A stretch of DNA of 5,915 bases from an uncultured Capnocytophaga sp. GTDB taxonomy: Bacteria > Bacteroidota > Bacteroidia > Flavobacteriales > Flavobacteriaceae. Position 1 is the stretch's first letter, and each line of letters begins with the position of its first letter. Both the position numbers and the translations under genes were made by a program. The DNA lies in assembly GCA_915070235.1 (NCBI GenBank), contig CAJZFM010000143.1:1-5915 (forward strand). The letters run 5' to 3'. Shown in pieces: positions 1-3,700 of the stretch. The notes under the pieces are model-generated. The model saw only the letters and a list, made by a program, of their open reading frames with translations, was not told the DNA's origin and searched no databases.

Positions 1-56
1 ACCTTATGTTTGAAATAGAAATTGTGGATGCACAAGTTACTGATGCAGCAAAATAA
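1..56 (+). CDS. C-terminal end of a probable FKBP-type peptidyl-prolyl cis-trans isomerase (5' partial)
   Basis: Only the last 17 codons are visible, in the frame starting at base 3 and ending at the TAA at 54-56. The encoded tail reads LMFEIEIVDAQVTDAAK. The segment LMFEIEIVDA resembles the final beta strand of FKBP-type isomerases, which usually end in a pattern like L-[VI]-F-[ED]-[VI]-E-L-[LV]-[DE]. Such enzymes catalyse cis-trans isomerisation of prolyl bonds and assist folding, often in the periplasm in Bacteroidota. The family assignment rests on about ten residues and is an inference; the reading frame and its stop are seen directly. An intrinsic terminator follows eight bases after the stop, so this gene probably ends its own transcript rather than reading strongly into the VanZ gene. 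Confidence 0.4.
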   Translation, partial: LMFEIEIVDAQVTDAAK

Positions 57-63
57 TTGATAA

Positions 64-99
64 TAGGGGCGAGGCAATTCGCCCCTAATCTTTTTTCTT
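64..99 (+). terminator. Rho-independent terminator of the upstream gene
   Basis: A perfect 9-bp stem pairs 64-72 (TAGGGGCGA) with 79-87 (TCGCCCCTA) around the 6-base loop GGCAAT. A T-rich tract with six consecutive T (91-96) follows. The GC-rich core, small loop and T tract fit an intrinsic terminator for the gene ending at 56. The stem itself is symmetrical, but the T tract lies only on the right, so it acts on + strand transcription. Confidence 0.85.
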
Positions 100-100
100 A

Positions 101-122
101 AAGACGAAAGACATTCGTCCTT
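101..122. repeat. Second small hairpin, related to the terminator stem
   Basis: Bases 103-108 (GACGAA) pair perfectly with 114-119 (TTCGTC) around the 5-base loop AGACA. On the minus strand this reads GGACGAATGTCTTTCGTC, similar to the minus-strand reading of the terminator hairpin, GGGCGAATTGCCTCGCCC. One stem position differs by a paired G-C to A-T change. No T tract follows, so it is unlikely to be an independent terminator. It ends about ten bases before the VanZ start codon and may lie in that gene's 5' leader. It could be a member of a small palindromic repeat family, which cannot be decided from one window. Confidence 0.5.
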
Positions 123-132
123 ACACCATATT

Positions 133-495
133 ATGAAAATAAATCGTCTTTTCCCCGTACTATTAATACTTTACTGGCTTTTTCTTACCTACATGCTGCT
201 AAGTCCGCCCAAAGACTTACCACAGGAGCTACCTCTCTTTGAGGGAGCTGACAAGGTCGTACATGTGGCGATCTTTGCGGTACTCTCTTTCTTGTACAAG
301 GCCACTTTCCCCCGACAAGCCTTTTGGCTTTGCTTTACACTACTTTTGCTCTATGGTATAGCCACCGAGTTGGCTCAAGAATATATGCACATGGGGCGCT
401 CAGGCGATCCTCTTGACCTTTTGGCTGATGCCTTGGGAATCTCATTAGGCTACTGGGTCAAAATCCAATTAGCCCATAAGCTACTGAAGAAATGA
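133..495 (+). CDS. VanZ-family small integral membrane protein
   Basis: This is a complete 120-residue reading frame (ATG 133, TGA 493-495), a usual length for short VanZ-like proteins. Four hydrophobic segments are visible, roughly residues 7-23, 42-55, 64-82 and 95-113, so it should sit in the inner membrane. The VanZ signature is present: DKVVH at 40-44, then TELAQ at 78-82, then R89, D92, D95 and G102. The position before the glycine that is often asparagine is D99 here. The family is named after a teicoplanin-resistance accessory protein, but most members, especially in Bacteroidota, have no known role and this one should not be read as a resistance gene. No Shine-Dalgarno sequence precedes the ATG, as is normal in this phylum. 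The gene is isolated from the upstream gene by a terminator. It shows no obvious terminator of its own before the promoter of the next gene. Confidence 0.88.
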   Translation: MKINRLFPVLLILYWLFLTYMLLSPPKDLPQELPLFEGADKVVHVAIFAVLSFLYKATFPRQAFWLCFTLLLLYGIATELAQEYMHMGRSGDPLDLLADALGISLGYWVKIQLAHKLLKK

Positions 496-602
496 GCTGA
501 GACTGCTTATAAAAGTTAAAACGCATAACCAAATCTTAAAAATAAGCCAACGAATATTGATAACTTTTGTGTAAATAAATAGCGTAAGGTTAAAAAAATA
601 CT

Positions 603-617
603 TATCTTTGCATTCAA
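603..617 (+). promoter_or_regulatory. Bacteroidota-type promoter (-7 box) for the giant surface protein gene
   Basis: TATCTTTG at 603-610 is a perfect match to the Bacteroidota -7 consensus TAnnTTTG. It is followed by CA, as is common in this phylum. Initiation would fall around 615-617, giving a leader of only about 22-24 bases before the ATG at 639. I find no TTG at the expected -33 spacing: the sequence around 575-585 is AT-rich without that triplet, so the upstream element is weak or absent. The 143-base gap 496-638 is otherwise AT-rich with no gene. The leader lacks a Shine-Dalgarno motif and is A/T-rich, as usual for this group. Confidence 0.7.
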
Positions 618-626
618 ATTATAAAA

Positions 627-650
627 CTTATTTTTAGTATGCTAAATAAG
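627..650 (+). promoter_or_regulatory. Possible RNA hairpin with the start codon in its loop
   Basis: Bases 627-633 (CTTATTT) pair with 644-650 (AAATAAG). Inside, AG at 636-637 pairs with CT at 642-643, leaving a two-base bulge (634-635) and the tetraloop TATG. The ATG start of the giant gene (639-641) therefore lies exactly in the apical loop. The stem is AT-rich and probably weak. Pairing is seen in the sequence; a role in exposing or tuning the start codon is inference. Confidence 0.3.
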
Positions 651-725
651 GTTAATAGAACGCAGCAGAAGATTGTCAATTTGTTGGTTTTCATAGGGTT
701 ATTACTTTCGGGCAAGTCATTTGCT
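639..725 (+). other. Signal peptide of the giant protein
   Basis: Residues 1-29 show the classic three parts: a basic n-region (K4, R7, K11), a hydrophobic core IVNLLVFIGLLLS at 12-24, and a polar end GKSFA. Signal peptidase I cleavage is expected between A29 and Q30. No lipobox cysteine is present near the cleavage site: C32 is preceded by AQS rather than an L-[AS]-[GA] motif. Sec export to the periplasm, followed by outer-membrane translocation, is therefore more likely than lipoprotein anchoring. Confidence 0.85.
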
Positions 726-3700
726 CAGAGTTGTGATCCCTATATACAGAAAGCTCTAGAGCAGACCCACATCACTACTTTCTCAAAAGTAAGCTATGGG
801 GCTACGGCTGAATTTGTCATTCGCTATCCGCTGAATGATACCAAGTATACCCTGACCGACCAGGATGGGAATACGTATATATATAGGTATAGCTACTCTC
901 AACCTGCCGATGAAAAAGTCACTATAGAGATTCCAGTGGGTGTAACTACCAAGGAGCGCCGCTTTGCACTCAAGGCGGAGAATGGGCTTTGTACCTATAC
1001 TACCAGCTTTGACTATACCATAAAGCCTATCAGTAGTGTGACCCATGAGTTGGCTGTGCGTGTCGAGGACGAATGGTGTAGCAATGGAGGAGGGATCTTT
1101 TTCTCAGTAGTGGGACAGGGTGCCAGCAATAGCGATTATGACTTCTATTATAAGAAGTACTCGGATGCAGCTTACCCTACCTCACCTCTAATTGCACCTA
1201 AGTACGAAGGACTAGGAGCGGGTATCTATGACATTAAGGCCGTGAAAAGGACAGCCCCTCATACTACACTAACTCAGCAGGTGACTGTTCGTGCGGATAA
1301 TGAACCGATTACCTTCACGGCACAGTATATCCCTGCCCTTTGTACAGGCAATGGGAGTATCAAGGTGAAAGTAACCTCAGGGAAGTTTCCCCTTACCTAT
1401 ACCTTATACCAAGCGGATGGTGTTACAGTGGTAAGGCCACGCCAGTCCTCCAATATTTTTTTGGATGTCCCAGCGGGTAACTATAAGGTAGAGGTAAGGG
1501 ATAACTGTGCCTTAGGAGGCGGAAATGCCACCCCACAAGTGGTCGTGGCGGCGAATCAGATTCTTAAATTTACCAAAATCAGAGAAGACCTTCCTAACAA
1601 ATCTCAACCTTTGGTACATGAATACAGCTGTGACTTTGTAGCTTTTAAGAAATTGGAACTCAGAGGAGAGAATATAGAAAAGGTATGGGAAGCCGATGCT
1701 TTTCCTTATCCCTTTGAAGTGAAGTGGGAGTTTGTCTCTCCAACAAACCATACCTATTATTATGCTAAAAATATAACCAACCGTACCGACTTGGAGCAGG
1801 CTTTCAAGCTCTCAGGAGGGGGAGATGAGGACGGATATAAGTTCTTGCAATGGAAAGAGGATATCTATCAGAGCACCCCTAAGGAGTTCGGTATTTGGCG
1901 TATTACCGCCCATATTACCGCCTGCGGGACGACTCAAACACTGCCTTATGTAGCGCGTGCGGCAGAGGATCCTATGAAGGATATTACTTTCGAAACAGAT
2001 AACGCAGGAGGCTGTAATCCTGCGGTCAAAGCCGTCCGATATGGATACTATGCCCCTTATATCCCTGTTTATTACGTGTTGGAGCGTTATCCAGCACACT
2101 TTGACCCCAATGCGGCAGGCTTTTATAAAATCCACACCTCACATCCCGATATGCAGGATAAGTTTGTAAAACAATGGGACACTCGAACACGTACCCTAAT
2201 TCCTTCGGGCTTGCTCAATGTGGGAGATAAGGTACAGTTTAGGGTAGTGTCGGCAGATTGTCCTACTCGTTCGGAGCTTTATCAGGAACTTACCATACGT
2301 ACAGGAGTTACCGAGTCACCTGCTGTCCTATACTTCTCCCAGGTGGCCAGCTGTAAGGGTGTTACTGCTACAGGTACCGAATATGCTTCCTTGCGTATAG
2401 AAAATTTGTACAATAGGGCACAGATTGCCCGAATAGTTATCACTGACTTCACAGGGGATCGCTCCAAGCTCCCTACGGGTATGTCTATCCCTTATGTAGT
2501 GTCGGATTCAGATCGTGTCCGTAAGGATCTTTGGATTGTAAAAGACCTTCCTGCAGGCACTTATACTATCAAATATACTGATACCTGTGGCTATGAAAAA
2601 ATAAGAACAGATGCAATTATAGAGCCTGAGGCCTATACACTCTCTTGGAGTACCGATTGCCTTCCTAAGGTCAGTGGCAACTTAGCACAAAAGCCTAAGG
2701 GGAATGTACTTTATTCCATAGAGCGTTATGATACGGCTACCAAAACCTGGAAACCTGCCTCTTCCAATGGAAACCCATTGCCTATCTTAGGTACCAATGG
2801 AGCCTCTGAGTCCTTAATCTCAGGAGAGCTAAAGGGCAAGTTCCGTATCGTACGTCGTACCTTCACCCATACAGAAAACCAAGATAAAGGCCCTTACGAA
2901 TGTACCCAGGTGCTTTCGGAAAAGGAATACAAAGGTAGCTTAGAAGGTCTCAGTGCGGTAGGCTTTGGCTGTGGAACATTCCAACCTGGCAACCCGCCTA
3001 AATATCATATCGCTTTAATCCCTAAGGGCGGACAGCCTCCTTATACCTATACCTTGGTCACCAAGGATGGGACAATCGTGAACAGACCTAGTACCGATGG
3101 CAATTTCTTCCTCAATGTGGATCCAGACAACCTCAATACGCGCTATGTGTTCAAGGTAAGGGACAATTGTGGTGATGAAAGAACTTATGATGAGGTGATT
3201 TCCAACTTCTTACCTCCACAGCTTACCACCTCACAAGAATATTATTGTGTAGGGCAAAAGGCCATTCTTTCGGTGCCAGACTTGGGAGAAAAGGTCAAAA
3301 TAGAGTGGTATCGCTCCGATAATCCGACCCATGTGATTCACCGAGGGACTACCTTGGAGGTGTTCCCCTTGCAGGAGGCTGATTTTACCCATACCTATGG
3401 CGTACGATTTGTCGCAGAGTACGATAATGATGTGAATGCTTGTATCGCTCGTGCCAATATACAGGCCTATCAGCTAAGAAAAGCCAATGACTATCCTGCT
3501 TTTACCGCACCTAACGGCCTAAGTTTGGAAAAATGTGCACCCGTGGATACCACCCCTGAGATATTTGACCTCAATGACCTCTTTATCAATCGTGATATTA
3601 CCGTAGGTCAATATGCTGATTTAGTGGTACGCATTGTGGATAAAGCTGGGGTAATTGAGGTACCTGCTAATGGCCAGGTCAATATCAATTCGCCCGAATA

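Noticed and set aside
133..495. VanZ as a glycopeptide-resistance determinant
   Set aside because: No vanHAX-type genes or regulators are nearby, and VanZ-like proteins are common in Bacteroidota without any resistance link. The family name is the only connection.
561..569. TAACTTTTG as the promoter of the giant gene
   Set aside because: It has one base too many between the TA and TTTG parts of the consensus, and it is less fitting than the perfect TATCTTTG at 603-610.
783..2467. Several minus-strand frames of 61-107 codons (783-1046, 1512-1751, 1812-2135, 2282-2467)
   Set aside because: All are antisense to the giant gene, have no promoter or recognisable domain, and show the irregular composition expected of non-coding frames.
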